A stretch of DNA of 64,000 nucleotides, taken from contig JAIOJX010000028.1 in NCBI GenBank assembly GCA_022376925.1, positions 75,667,001 to 75,731,000 on the forward strand, written 5' to 3'. The DNA comes from Tragulus kanchil. Its lineage: Eukaryota; Chordata; Mammalia; Artiodactyla; Tragulidae. Under the pieces are notes generated by a model. That model worked only from the letters and a program-made list of their open reading frames with translations. It was not told where the DNA came from and did no database searches. The position numbers and the translations under genes were made by a program. Of the stretch, positions 1 through 9,979 are shown in pieces; the first letter of the stretch is position 1, and every line of letters starts with the position of its first letter.

Positions 1-292
1 AAACATTGCCACATATAATGGTGATATTTTACACACACATACTGTCCACTGAGTGAGCTGCCTGCATTTGAATTCTTGTCCAGGTGAAAATTTTTTTTCT
101 GTTAGGGTGGAGAAGGACACAAACTAAGACATGTTCCTGGAAACATGAATGAAAAACCTACAGTTAGGATGAACCTCTAGAATTAGATCACTTAGTGGTG
201 AGATGACAAGGATTCCATTGCTGTGGAAAGGGGGCAGGGGTAATCTCTGGCATACTCTCACATCATGATACTTAGATCTCCTCTTTCATGAG

Positions 293-2470
293 TTAGGATG
301 GGGTATAAGTGGAAGAGGAAACACTGGAATGTGCAATATGGCCACCACTTGAACAGTATTAGGAGAAGAGATGGCTTTTGTTAATTGTCTCAAAAGCATC
401 AAGAGAATGACAGGCTCAGTTCAGGCTGAATTTCAGCTATGAAATTCAGTCCAATACTAGAAATTCAGTCTGAGCTATGAAAACGAAGGGGCCTCAACAA
501 TAGTGTTTATAGAGACCTTCATTTCTTGCAGGGATCAGGGGATGATGATAAAATCAAACCCAACTTTTGATTGAAAACTGCAGAGCTACAAAGTAGCCTT
601 GATGTGTCTCCTATGCTAAAGTCAGAACCTTGACAAAGAAGTAGGAGTCGGACCTACAGTTGAGATATTTGGGTAGATATTTCCCAGAAACTGGAGCTCC
701 CATATTTCCCTAAACCCTTGGGCTTGTCAGGAGCAGTTACCTTTTCTTTGTTAGAGTAAAATCATCTCTCTTTGCCTTAAACCATGGAAGATTTACTGAG
801 GTGACTGCTTCCCAGATTGATTTTCAACCTCAGGGTTTGTAACCACTAAACCTCACTGCCTGTACATCAGCAGCCTAGGAGAGAAATACACTTTTGTCAC
901 CAAGATGAAATACCTTGCCTCCCCAAAGAATTGCAGGACCCAGCTAACTTGAACCAGTAGGAACCAGGAGAATATGTGTGAACTTTCAAGTATGTGGAGT
1001 ACCAGATAGGAAAAGTTTATTGACATGGGACGCCCGTGACTCAGAATTTAATGACCTGGCAAGGATACCTGAAGTCTCTCAGTAACCACTGGAATGACTC
1101 TCTGAACGCAGGACATGATAAACATTTAGAAGATGGAAATACCACATCTGTCTTGGCAGAGTACTGCAGAAGGATCAGAGAATATTAAAGTGGATCTGTT
1201 AAATGAGATCAGGCTTCCTGTTGGTTCAGATGGTAAAGAATCCCCATGCAATTTGGGACACCTGGGTTCTGTCTCTGGATTGGGAAGATGCCCTGGAGAT
1301 AGGAATGGCTACCCATTCCAGTATTCTTGCCTGGAGAATTCCATAGACAAAGGAGCCTGGCAGGCTACAGGGGTATGGCATTTTTGAATGTTAGGATGGG
1401 GTATAAGTGGAAGAGGAAACACTGGAATGTGCAATATGGCCACCACTTGAACAGTATTAGGAGAAGAGATGGCTTTTGTTAATTGTCTCAAAAGCATCAA
1501 GAGAATGACAGGCTCAGTTCAGGCTGAATTTCAGCTATGAAATTCAGTCCAATACTAGAAATTCAGTCTGAGCTATGAAAACGAAGGGGCCTCAACAATA
1601 GTGTTTATAGAGACCTTCATTTCTTGCAGGGATCAGGGGATGATGATAAAATCAAACCCAACTTTTGATTGAAAACTGCAGAGCTACAAAGTAGCCTTGA
1701 TGTGTCTCCTATGCTAAAGTCAGAACCTTGACAAAGAAGTAGGAGTCGGACCTACAGTTGAGATATTTGGGTAGATATTTCCCAGAAACTGGAGCTCCCA
1801 TTTTTCCCCTAAACCCTTGGGCTTGTCAGGAGCAGTTACCTTTTCTTTGTTAGAGTAAAATCATCTCTCTTTGCCTTAAACCATGGAAGATTTACTGAGG
1901 TGACTGCTTCCCAGATTGATTTTCAACCTCAGGGTTTGTAACCACTAAACCTCACTGCCTGTACATCAGCAGCCTAGGAGAGAAATACACTTTTGTCACC
2001 AAGATGAAATACCTTGCCTCCCCAAAGAATTGCAGGACCCAGCTAACTTGAACCAGTAGGAACCAGGAGAATATGTGTGAACTTTCAAGTATGTGGAGTA
2101 CCAGATAGGAAAAGTTTATTGACATGGGACGCCCGTGACTCAGAATTTAATGACCTGGCAAGGATACCTGAAGTCTCTCAGTAACCACTGGAATGACTCT
2201 CTGAACGCAGGACATGATAAACATTTAGAAGATGGAAATACCACATCTGTCTTGGCAGAGTACTGCAGAAGGATCAGAGAATATTAAAGTGGATCTGTTA
2301 AATGAGATCAGGCTTCCCTGTTGGTTCAGATGGTAAAGAATCCCCATGCAATTTGGGACACCTGGGTTCTGTCTCTGGATTGGGAAGATGCCCTGGAGAT
2401 AGGAAAGGCTACCCATTCCAGTATTCTTGCCTGGAGAATTCCATAGACAGAGGAGCCTGGCAGGCTACAG
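293..2470. repeat. Tandem duplication 1 (~1.1 kb unit)
   Basis: Copy A is 293-1370 and copy B is 1391-2470, offset 1098-1100. The body is unique DNA plus the 5' part of a Bov-tA SINE. Copies differ by a few single-base changes and one-base indels (for example near 1800 and at the SINE start). The 20 bases 1371-1390 between them match neither copy cleanly. The second copy continues through the rest of the SINE, while copy A stops inside it, as an unmerged contig end would. Confidence 0.9.
1219..1370 (+). mobile_element. Bov-tA SINE, 3' part lost at duplication junction
   Basis: A tRNA-Glu-like head (ttggttcagatggtaaagaa) is followed by the Bov-A body with the diagnostic string cattccagtattcttgcctg and 'ggagcctggcaggctacag'. 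It stops at 1370, exactly where copy A of the first tandem duplication ends, so the truncation belongs to the junction and not to the element. Confidence 0.85.
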
Positions 2471-2512
2471 TCCTTGGGGTTGCTAAGAGTCAGACATGAC
2501 TGGGTGGTTTTC
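2312..2512 (+). mobile_element. Bov-tA SINE
   Basis: This is the full-length version of the element at 1219, running to 'gctaagagtcagacatgactg'. It lies in both copy B of duplication 1 and copy A of duplication 2, so the same SINE is seen three times in 2.4 kb. It probably represents one locus. Confidence 0.88.
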
Positions 2513-2733
2513 ATTTTATTAAATGAGACTAGAGAACATATCCCTTGATCATGTTATCCAAGAGGGTCCAGAAGACACTGTATTTGTTAAGGTAATAAGA
2601 AATGCACTATTAAGGAGATGGGTCTTTGAGAAGTGGTGGCCATCCACAGTAGGCTGGGGTTAATGGAAGGAGATGCTGCTTTAGTGCAGGGATACCTAAA
2701 AGCAATGATACACTTAAAAAATATGAGAATGAA

Positions 2734-3033
2734 GGACTTCCCTGGTGGTTCACTGATTAAGAATCTACCTGACAAGCAGGGGACATGGGTTCGATCCCTG
2801 GGGTTAAAGGGATTCCAGGAGTCTGGGAAGATTCCACATGTCAAGGGGCAGCTAAGCCCATGTACCACAGCTACTCAGGCAGCACACCCTGGAGACTGTG
2901 CTTCATGGCAAGAGAAAAGCCACCACAATGAGAAGCCTGTGCATAGCAACTAAAGAGTAGCCCCTGCTTGCTGCGATTAGAGAACGCCCGTGTGTAGCAA
3001 TGAAGACCCAGCACAGCCATAAATAAATAAATA
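2734..3033 (+). mobile_element. CHR-2-type tRNA-Glu SINE
   Basis: It starts 'ggacttccctggtggttcac', has a B-box-like gggttcgatccctgg, then the CHR-2 body with repeated 'aagcc...gtg..ccaca' units, and ends in an (AAAT)n tail at 3021-3033. A Bov-tA in the opposite orientation sits directly in its tail. The composite is flanked by aatatgaga at 2720-2728 and 3263-3271, a likely target-site duplication. Confidence 0.82.
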
Positions 3034-3035
3034 GT

Positions 3036-3242
3036 GATAGTGTTAGTCAATCAGTTGTGCCCAACTCTTTGTGATCCCATGACCATAGCCAACCAAACTC
3101 CTTTATCCATGGAATTCTCCAGGTAAGAATAATAAATCAGGCAGCCATACCCTTCTGCAGGGGATCTTCCTGACCCATGAATGAAACCTGGGTCTTCTGC
3201 ACTGCAGGTGGATTCTTGATCATCTGAGTCATCAGGGAAGAC
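3036..3242 (-). mobile_element. Bov-tA SINE nested in the CHR-2 tail
   Basis: This is the reverse complement of the Bov-tA body: 'caactctttgtgatcccatg', 'ggatcttcctgacccatgaa', and the tRNA head ending 'catcagggaaga'. After it the A-rich tail of the CHR-2 element resumes (aataaataaaattt), so it inserted into that tail. Confidence 0.82.
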
Positions 3243-3486
3243 AATAAATAAAATTTAAAAAGAATATGAGAGTACAGATGGTAGATTGACCTCAGAAGCG
3301 GAATAGATACAGTGACTGTAATGGGGAATAAGATCAGAGTAGCAACTTTAACTGGCATGGATCAGTGCTGATGGCTTATAGACCATGGTGTGCCTGTCGA
3401 GAACTGTGCACGTTCTGAAATGTCACCTCACATGTAAGCCAACAAGTTAGTCTGCCACAGTGTCATGGATGATCGATTGGGAGCAT

Positions 3487-3679
3487 GTTGGTTCAGATGG
3501 TAAAGAATCCCCATGCAATTTGGGACACCTGGGTTCTGTCTCTGGATTGGGAAGATGCCCTGGAGATAGGAAAGGCTACCCATTCCAGTATTCTTGCCTG
3601 GAGAATTCCATAGACAGAGGAGCCTGGCAGGCTACAGTCCTTGGGGTTGCTAAGAGTCAGACATGACTGGGTGGTTTTC
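3487..3679 (+). mobile_element. Bov-tA SINE (duplicate of 2320-2512)
   Basis: Third appearance of the same Bov-tA, at the start of copy B of duplication 2. Its 5' end is cut at the junction. Probably not an independent insertion. Confidence 0.85.
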
Positions 3680-3900
3680 ATTTTATTAAATGAGACTAGA
3701 GAACATATCCCTTGATCATGTTATCCAAGAGGGTCCAGAAGACACTGTATTTGTTAAGGTAATAAGAAATGCACTATTAAGGAGATGGGTCTTTGAGAAG
3801 TGGTGGCCATCCACAGTAGGCTGGGGTTAATGGAAGGAGATGCTGCTTTAGTGCAGGGATACCTAAAAGCAATGATACACTTAAAAAATATGAGAATGAA

Positions 3901-4409
3901 GGACTTCCCTGGTGGTTCACTGATTAAGAATCTACCTGACAAGCAGGGGACATGGGTTCGATCCCTGGGGTTAAAGGGATTCCAGGAGTCTGGGAAGATT
4001 CCACATGTCAAGGGGCAGCTAAGCCCATGTACCACAGCTACTCAGGCAGCACACCCTGGAGACTGTGCTTCATGGCAAGAGAAAAGCCACCACAATGAGA
4101 AGCCTGTGCATAGCAACTAAAGAGTAGCCCCTGCTTGCTGCGGTTAGAGAACGCCCGTGTGTAGCAATGAAGACCCAGCACAGCCATAAATAAATAAATA
4201 GTGATAGTGTTAGTCAATCAGTTGTGCCCAACTCTTTGTGATCCCATGACCATAGCCAACCAAACTCCTTTATCCATGGAATTCTCCAGGTAAGAATAAT
4301 AAATCAGGCAGCCATACCCTTCTGCAGGGGATCTTCCTGACCCATGAATGAAACCTGGGTCTTCTGCACTGCAGGTGGATTCTTGATCATCTGAGTCATC
4401 AGGGAAGAC
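3901..4409. mobile_element. Duplicate of the CHR-2 + antisense Bov-tA composite
   Basis: Copy B of the composite at 2734-3242, shifted by 1167 bases, with the CHR-2 part at 3901-4200 (+) and Bov-tA at 4203-4409 (-). Confidence 0.85.
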
Positions 4410-4640
4410 AATAAATAAAATTTAAAAAGAATATGAGAGTACAGATGGTAGATTGACCTCAGAAGCGGAATAGATACAGTGACTGTAATGGGGAATAAGA
4501 TCAGAGTAGCAACTTTAACTGGCATGGATCAGTGCTGATGGCTTATAGACCATGGTGTGCCTGTCGAGAACTGTGCACGTTCTGAAATGTCACCTCACAT
4601 GTAAGCCAACAAGTTAGTCTGCCACAGTGTCATGGATGAT

Positions 4641-5045
4641 GACAAAGGGCATAAGACTTCTGGGTCAGAGACAAAGGACAGTTTATTACTCACACTGATA
4701 ATAGCAGCCAGGGTGTTATTAGTAGCATTTTAACTGGTTCCCAGAACCCCAAACTCTGCAGGATGACAGCCAGTTGATGTCTGAACATGCAGTGGGTTCC
4801 TGAGTTTGGAAAGTCCCAATATTTTATCACGAGTTATGAGACAACTTCCCATCTGTGCCCTGGAGGAAGATACTATCTTTATTATTGAACGGGATGTCCT
4901 TTCCTCTGGAAGGTGACATTATGTATATTTTCCAAAGTTGTTTGCTCTGTGAACGTTCAGTTTGTCTGGGACAATGACTGTTAGCACGTCTGCTCATAAA
5001 ACATGTGGAAACCTGAGACTTCCCTGGAGAATTGCCTCCCAACAG
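4641..5045 (-). mobile_element. Probable ERV/MaLR-type LTR, antisense
   Basis: The string ggacagtttattactcacac carries an AATAAA polyadenylation signal on the minus strand (TTTATT at 4682-4687), in the arrangement usual for mammalian LTRs read backwards. The flanks look like LTR sequence, but the exact ends, family and target-site duplication could not be fixed. It could also be another repeat class. Confidence 0.45.
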
Positions 5046-5471
5046 TATCTATTCCTTGTTTCAGTGCCATCTTCACTTGGATTATTCCCATGAGTGTGCC
5101 ACTCCATAAACCAGTCTATTACTATGACCAATAGGGGCTGGAACCACAGCCATTTAATTTATCTCAGCATCTAACTAAGGCTTACAGAATAGGACTCCAA
5201 GCAGCAAGATGAGCCAGCCTGCAGTACTAACTTCAGATTCTCCAACCTCCCCACATAGTGTCCTGGATTCAATCAGCTGAACAACTCCCATAAACTGTCA
5301 AGCTCTACCTTGGAAAATCAGGCGACTTTCTCTTTAAGTTTCTGTGTTGACCCTTCCAGTGTGTACAAGGTATCACTCCAGATTCTGTAGGATGTATGCT
5401 TGATTGTACAGACTCTGCCCTGACCTGTAAGGTCTTTCACCCCTGACAGTTCTGACCACTGACCACTGACT
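5046..5471. other. Unique sequence, nothing recognised
   Basis: No open frame of note, repeat or RNA gene was recognised in this stretch. Near its end gaccactgaccactgac is a short local repeat. Confidence 0.5.
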
Positions 5472-5484
5472 TTTTCTTATTTAT

Positions 5485-5863
5485 ATATTTCCAGTTTTTA
5501 AAAATTTTATTGAAGTATAGTTGATTTATAATGAATACATATTTTCCATTCCATTTCCACAGGGTATTAAATAGAATTTTCTGTGCTATATATTGGGATC
5601 TTGTTGTTTGTCTATCCTATATGTAATAGTTTGCATCTGCTAGCCCCAAGCTCCCTATCCTCTCTTCCAGTTCCCTTCCCCAATCCAGCAACCACAAAGT
5701 CTGTTCTCTGTGAGTTTCTTTTCTTGTTTTGTAGGTATGTGCATTTGTATCATATTTTAGATTTGACATATAAGTGACATCATATGGTATTTGTCTCTCA
5801 GTTTCTGACTTACTTCACTTAGTATGAAAACCTCTAGATCCATCTGTGCATGTGTGTGCGCCC

Positions 5864-5865
<2 letters not shown>
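5485..5865 (-). mobile_element. L1 3'-end fragment, antisense
   Basis: Antisense artiodactyl L1 3' sequence is recognised from ttttattgaagtatagttga, 'tatgtaatagtttgcatctgctag', 'caaccacaaagtctgttctctg' and 'gacttacttcacttagtatga'. No reading frame survives. The copy in duplication 3 is at 6587-6949. Confidence 0.8.

Positions 5866-5900
<35 letters not shown>
5866..5900. repeat. (GT)n microsatellite
   Basis: About 15 GT units follow an interrupted start. In the duplicated copy at 6950-6996 the interruption cgcccgcaag is missing and the length differs. This is the kind of difference expected between alleles. Confidence 0.9.
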
Positions 5901-5902
<2 letters not shown>

Positions 5903-6107
5903 GTTGCTTCAATTGAGTCTAACTCTCAGCAACCCTATGGACTGTAGCCCATCAGGCTCCTCTGTCCATGGGATTATCCAGGCAAGAATGCTGGAGTGGA
6001 TTGCTATGCCCTCTTCCAGGGAATCTTCTGAATCCAGGGATCAAACCTGTGTCTCTTTAAGTCTCCTGCATTTGGCAAGGGAGTTCTTTACCACAAGTGC
6101 CACCTAT
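5901..6107 (-). mobile_element. Bov-tA SINE, antisense
   Basis: Reverse-complement Bov-tA: 'caaccctatggactgtagcc', 'ggctcctctgtccatgggat', 'caggcaagaatgctggagtg', with the head ending 'ttctttaccacaagtgccac'. It abuts the GT tract. Copy B is at 6997-7203. Confidence 0.85.
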
Positions 6108-6125
6108 GTAGCTGCAAAGGGCAGT

Positions 6126-6402
6126 GTTTTTTCTTTTTTAATTTTGGCCTTTAATTGGCTCCCTATTTATTTATTTTTTCATCCATCTTTGTTCTTTGGC
6201 CTGTGTGAGCCTTCCATTGCAGTAGCCTCTCTTATTGCCGAGCACTGGCTCTGGGCGCATGCGCTCCAGAACGCTGGCTGGTAATTGGATACACCAATCC
6301 AGCCGCTCTGTGGCACGTGGGATCTTCCTGGGCCAGGGATTGAACTGGTGCCCCTTGCACTGCAAGGCAGACTCTTTACCCCCTGGACCACCAGGGAAGC
6401 CC
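6126..6402 (-). mobile_element. tRNA-Glu SINE, 'gcgcatg' body type, antisense
   Basis: Read on the minus strand it starts gggcttccctggtggtccag, continues with a tRNA-Glu-like head and a body containing the reverse complement of tctgggcgcatgcgctccag, and ends in an AAATAAAT-type tail. Six independent loci of this type occur in the window. The subfamily name could not be settled. Copy B is at 7222-7498. Confidence 0.8.
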
Positions 6403-6424
6403 TCAGTAACTCTTTTTTAAAAAA

Positions 6425-6571
6425 TATTTCTTTATTTATTTGGCTGTACTTGGTCTTAGTTACAGTATGTGGGATCTTTAGCTGTGGCATATGGGATCCA
6501 GTTTCCTGACCAGGGATGGAACCCAGGCCCCCTACATCGGGAGTACAGAGTCTTAGCCACTGGACCACGAG
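6425..6571 (-). mobile_element. CHR-2-type SINE, antisense, cut by junction
   Basis: The T/A-rich tail (ctttatttatttggctgta) is followed by the antisense CHR-2 body and a head with 'gaccagggatggaacccagg' and 'cttagccactggaccacga'. The last bases 'gggaagtccc' are missing here and present in copy B (7521-7675). Confidence 0.82.
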
Positions 6572-6572
6572 C

Positions 6573-6958
6573 TTTTCTTATTTTTTATATTTCCAGTTTT
6601 TAAAAATTTTATTGAAGTATAGTTGATTTATAATGAATACATATTTTCCATTCCATTTCCACAGGGTATTAAATAGAATTTTCTGTGCTATATATTGGGA
6701 TCTTGTTGTTTGTCTATCCTATATGTAATAGTTTGCATCTGCTAGCCCCAAGCTCCCTATCCTCTCTTCCAGTTCCCTTCCCCAATCCAGCAACCACAAA
6801 GTCTGTTCTCTGTGAGTTTCTTTTCTTGTTTTGTAGGTATGTGCATTTGTATCATATTTTAGATTTGACATATAAGTGACATCATATGGTATTTGTCTCT
6901 CAGTTTCTGACTTACTTCACTTAGTATGAAAACCTCTAGATCCATCTGTGCATGTGTG

Positions 6959-6998
<40 letters not shown>

Positions 6999-7203
6999 GT
7001 TGCTTCAATTGAGTCTAACTCTCAGCAACCCTATGGACTGTAGCCCATCAGGCTCCTCTGTCCATGGGATTATCCAGGCAAGAATGCTGGAGTGGATTGC
7101 TATGCCCTCTTCCAGGGAATCTTCTGAATCCAGGGATCAAACCTGTGTCTCTTTAAGTCTCCTGCATTTGGCAAGGGAGTTCTTTACCACAAGTGCCACC
7201 TAT
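6573..7203 (-). mobile_element. Duplicate of the L1 3' end, GT tract and Bov-tA
   Basis: Copy B of 5472-6107. It holds the L1 fragment (6587-6949), the shorter GT tract (6950-6996) and antisense Bov-tA (6997-7203). Confidence 0.85.
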
Positions 7204-7221
7204 GTAGCTGCAAAGGGCAGT

Positions 7222-7675
7222 GTTTTTTCTTTTTTAATTTTGGCCTTTAATTGGCTCCCTATTTATTTATTTTTTCATCCATCTTTGTTCTTTGGCCTGT
7301 GTGAGCCTTCCATTGCAGTAGCCTCTCTTATTGCCGAGCACTGGCTCTGGGCGCATGCGCTCCAGAACGCTGGCTGGTAATTGGATACACCAATCCAGCC
7401 GCTCTGTGGCACGTGGGATCTTCCTGGGCCAGGGATTGAACTGGTGCCCCTTGCACTGCAAGGCAGACTCTTTACCCCCTGGACCACCAGGGAAGCCCTC
7501 AGTAACTCTTTTTTAAAAAATATTTCTTTATTTATTTGGCTGTACTTGGTCTTAGTTACAGTATGTGGGATCTTTAGCTGTGGCATATGGGATCCAGTTT
7601 CCTGACCAGGGATGGAACCCAGGCCCCCTACATCGGGAGTACAGAGTCTTAGCCACTGGACCACGAGGGAAGTCC
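7222..7675 (-). mobile_element. Duplicate 'gcgcatg' SINE and completed CHR-2 SINE
   Basis: Copy B of 6126-6571. Here the CHR-2 SINE reaches its expected terminus gggaagtccc at about 7665-7675. Confidence 0.85.
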
Positions 7676-7694
7676 CAGTATCTCATGTACTCTT

Positions 7695-8031
7695 TTTTTT
7701 TTTTTTTAAGGTTTTTTTTTTTTTTAAACATTTATTTATTTATTTATTGGGGGAGTGCGGGCTGGGAAGGGGGGGGCACTTCTATTGGTCTTTCATTTAT
7801 CTATTCTCATCCATCTTTGTTCTTTGGCCGGTGTGGGCCTCCCATCGCAGTGGCCTCTGTTGTCGCAGAGCACCGGCTCTGGGCGCATGTGCTCCAGAGC
7901 TCCGGCTTAGTAATTGGACACATCCGTCCAGCCGCTGCGTGGCACGTGGGATCTTCCCACGCCAGGGATCGAACCGGCGCCCCTTGCACTGCAAGGCAGT
8001 GTCCTTACCCACTGAACCACCAGGGAAGCCC
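7695..8031 (-). mobile_element. tRNA-Glu SINE, 'gcgcatg' type, with perfect 13-bp TSD
   Basis: Antisense element with a long T-rich tail (7692-7745), a GC-rich pre-tail block (gggctgggaaggggggggca), the 'gcgcatgtgctccagagctc' body and a tRNA head with an intact B box (GGTTCGATCC on the minus strand). ctcatgtactctt is present at 7682-7694 and again at 8032-8044, a clean target-site duplication. The copy is therefore whole and relatively young. Confidence 0.88.
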
Positions 8032-8044
8032 CTCATGTACTCTT

Positions 8045-8820
8045 TAATCAGTTTCCTCCGATTATAATGTTTTGCAAGATAATATCCCAGCAACTTGCCA
8101 TGGATACAGTCAAACCACCAAACTCTCCCAACACCACAGGGATCTTCTGTTTTGCCCATTTACAGTCACACTCATTTCCCTTCCGCCCTACCAGTTCCTT
8201 AAGCCCTGGCAATCATTCTGTTTTTCAGTGCTATAATTTTGTCATTTCAAGGATGTTATATGAAAGAGTCACAAAGGAATATTTTTCTGTAGTTTTCTTT
8301 TTTTGTGTTGTGTTTCTCTGGTTTTGTGTAAGATCTGTTCTGTCTTTCTAAAGTCAACTGGAAAGTGTTCTCTCCTATTTTGTGAAAAATATTATGTAGA
8401 ATTGGTGTTAATTCTTACTTAAACATTTGATAGAACTCTCCAGTGAAACCATCTGGGCCTGGATATTTCTTCTTTGAAAGTATTTGAATTATGAATGCAA
8501 TTTCCCGTAATAGTTATAGGGCTATTTAAATTACTTATTTCATATTGAGTGAGTTACAGTAATTGTGTTTTTCAAGGGATGGGTTCATTTTATTTAAGTC
8601 GGATTTTATGTGTGTAGAATTGTTTGGAGTATTCCCTTATTTCTTCTTGATGCGCACAAGGTCTATACTGATATCTTCTGTTTTGTTCCTGACATCGGTA
8701 TTTTGTATCTTCTGTCTTTATTTTCTGTGTCAATCATGATAGGAGTTTATCCATTATCTTGATCTTTTCAAAGAACTAGCCCCTTGTATTTAATCTTATT
8801 ATTGCCTGGTAAGGGTAGAA
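8045..8820 (-). mobile_element. Old L1 (L1M-type) fragment, antisense
   Basis: The region includes 'gtcatttcaaggatgttatatg' and antisense ORF2 phrases such as 'gtgaaaccatctgggcctgg' and 'cttttcaaagaactag'. It is decayed and without a usable frame. Copy B occupies about 9122-9899. Confidence 0.65.
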
Positions 8821-8905
8821 GTCTAGGACCCCACTTGACTTTGTCTATGTGGTTGTTGGGAGGCCACAGTTTTGTCTGAGGTGTTTGGTTAGAGCATAGC
8901 TTTGG

Positions 8906-9109
8906 CGGTGTGGGCCTCCCATCGCAGTGGCCTCTGTTGTCGCAGAGCACTGGCTCTGGGCGCATGTGCTCCAGAGCTCCGGCTTAGTAATTGGACACAT
9001 CCGTCCAGCCGCTGCGCGGCACGTGGGATCTTCCCACGCCAGGGATCGAACCGGCGCCCCTTGCACTGCAAGGCAGTGTCCTTACCCATTGAACCACCAG
9101 GGAAGCCCC
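8906..9109 (-). mobile_element. Truncated duplicate of the 7695-8031 SINE
   Basis: The tail half of the SINE is absent because copy B of duplication 4 starts inside the element. The 3' target-site copy ctcatgtactct follows at 9109. Confidence 0.85.
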
Positions 9110-9121
9110 TCATGTACTCTT

Positions 9122-9899
9122 TAATCAGTTTCCTCCGATTATAATGTTTTGCAAGATAATATCCCAGCAACTTGCCATGGATACAGTCAAACCACCAGAC
9201 TCTCCCAACACCACAGGGATCTTCTGTTTTGCCCATTTACAGTCACACTCATTTCCCTTCCGCCCTACCAGTTCCTTAAGCCCTGGCAATCATTCTGTTT
9301 TTCAGTGCTATAATTTTGTCATTTCAAGGATGTTATATGAAAGAGTCACAAAGGAATATTTTTCTGTAGTTTTCTTTTTTTGTGTTGTGTTTCTCTGGTT
9401 TTGTGTAAGATCTGTTCTGTCTTTCTAAAGTCAACTGGAAAGTGTTCTCTCCTATTTTGTGAAAAATATTATGTAGAATTGGTGTTAATTCTTACTTAAA
9501 CATTTGATAGAACTCTCCAGTGAAACCATCTGGGCCTGGATATTTCTTCTTTGAAAGTATTTGAATTATGAATGCAATTTCCCGTAATAGTTATAGGGCT
9601 ATTTAAATTACTTATTTCATATTGAGTGAGTTACAGTAATTGTGTTTTTCAAGGGATGGGTTCATTTTATTTAAGTCAGATTTTATGTGTGTAGAATTGT
9701 TTGGAGTATTCCCTTATTTCTTCTTGATGCGCACAAGGTCTATACTGATATCTTCTGTTTTGTTCCTGACATCGGTATTTTGTATCTTCTGTCTTTATTT
9801 TCTGTGTCAGTCATGATAGGAGTTTATCCATTATCTTGATCTTTTCAAAGAACTAGCCCCTTGTATTTAATCTTATTATTGCCTGGTAAGGGTAGAAGT
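9122..9899 (-). mobile_element. Duplicate of the old L1 fragment
   Basis: Copy B of 8045-8820, near identical. Confidence 0.65.
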
Positions 9900-9979
9900 C
9901 TAGGACCCCACTTGACTTTGTCTATGTGGTTGTTGGGGAGGCCACAGTTTTGTCTGAGGTGTTTGGTTAGAGCATAGCT

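Larger units (their letters stand above)
2320..4640. repeat. Tandem duplication 2 (~1.17 kb unit)
   Basis: Copy A is 2320-3473 and copy B is 3487-4640, with a constant offset of 1167. Thirteen bases of filler (3474-3486) separate them. I see a single clear substitution (gctgcgattag against gctgcggttag, at 2975/4142). The unit begins inside a Bov-tA SINE and ends in unique sequence, so its borders are not transposon borders. Confidence 0.92.
5472..7667. repeat. Tandem duplication 3 (~1.1 kb unit)
   Basis: Copy A is 5472-6571 and copy B is 6573-7667. The offset falls from 1102 to 1096 because the (GT)n microsatellite differs between copies (5866-5900 with an internal cgcccgcaag, against 6950-6996 without it). 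The unit runs through L1, Bov-tA and two other SINEs. Copy A stops inside a SINE at 'ggaccacga', and copy B completes that SINE with 'gggaagtccc'. Confidence 0.92.
7829..9979. repeat. Tandem duplication 4 (~1.08 kb unit)
   Basis: Copy A is 7829-8901 and copy B is 8906-9979, offset 1077-1078. The join is almost direct. Six substitutions separate the copies (7874/8951, 7940/9017, 8012/9089, 8122/9199, 8601/9678, 8733/9810) plus one G indel near 8858. All six are transitions, about 0.56% divergence, which looks like allelic variation more than read error. Confidence 0.93.

Noticed and set aside
2734..2800. A tRNA-Glu gene
   Set aside because: The tRNA-like head is part of a SINE. It lacks a foldable anticodon arm and is followed by the SINE body.
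5850..9144. Many 60-160 codon frames, including similar ones at 6179, 7275, 7565, 7797 and 8889, that look like a small gene family
   Set aside because: They are translations of SINEs and L1 fragments in several frames. The shared 'GGSVGKDTALQCKG' type phrases come from the tRNA-Glu SINE head.
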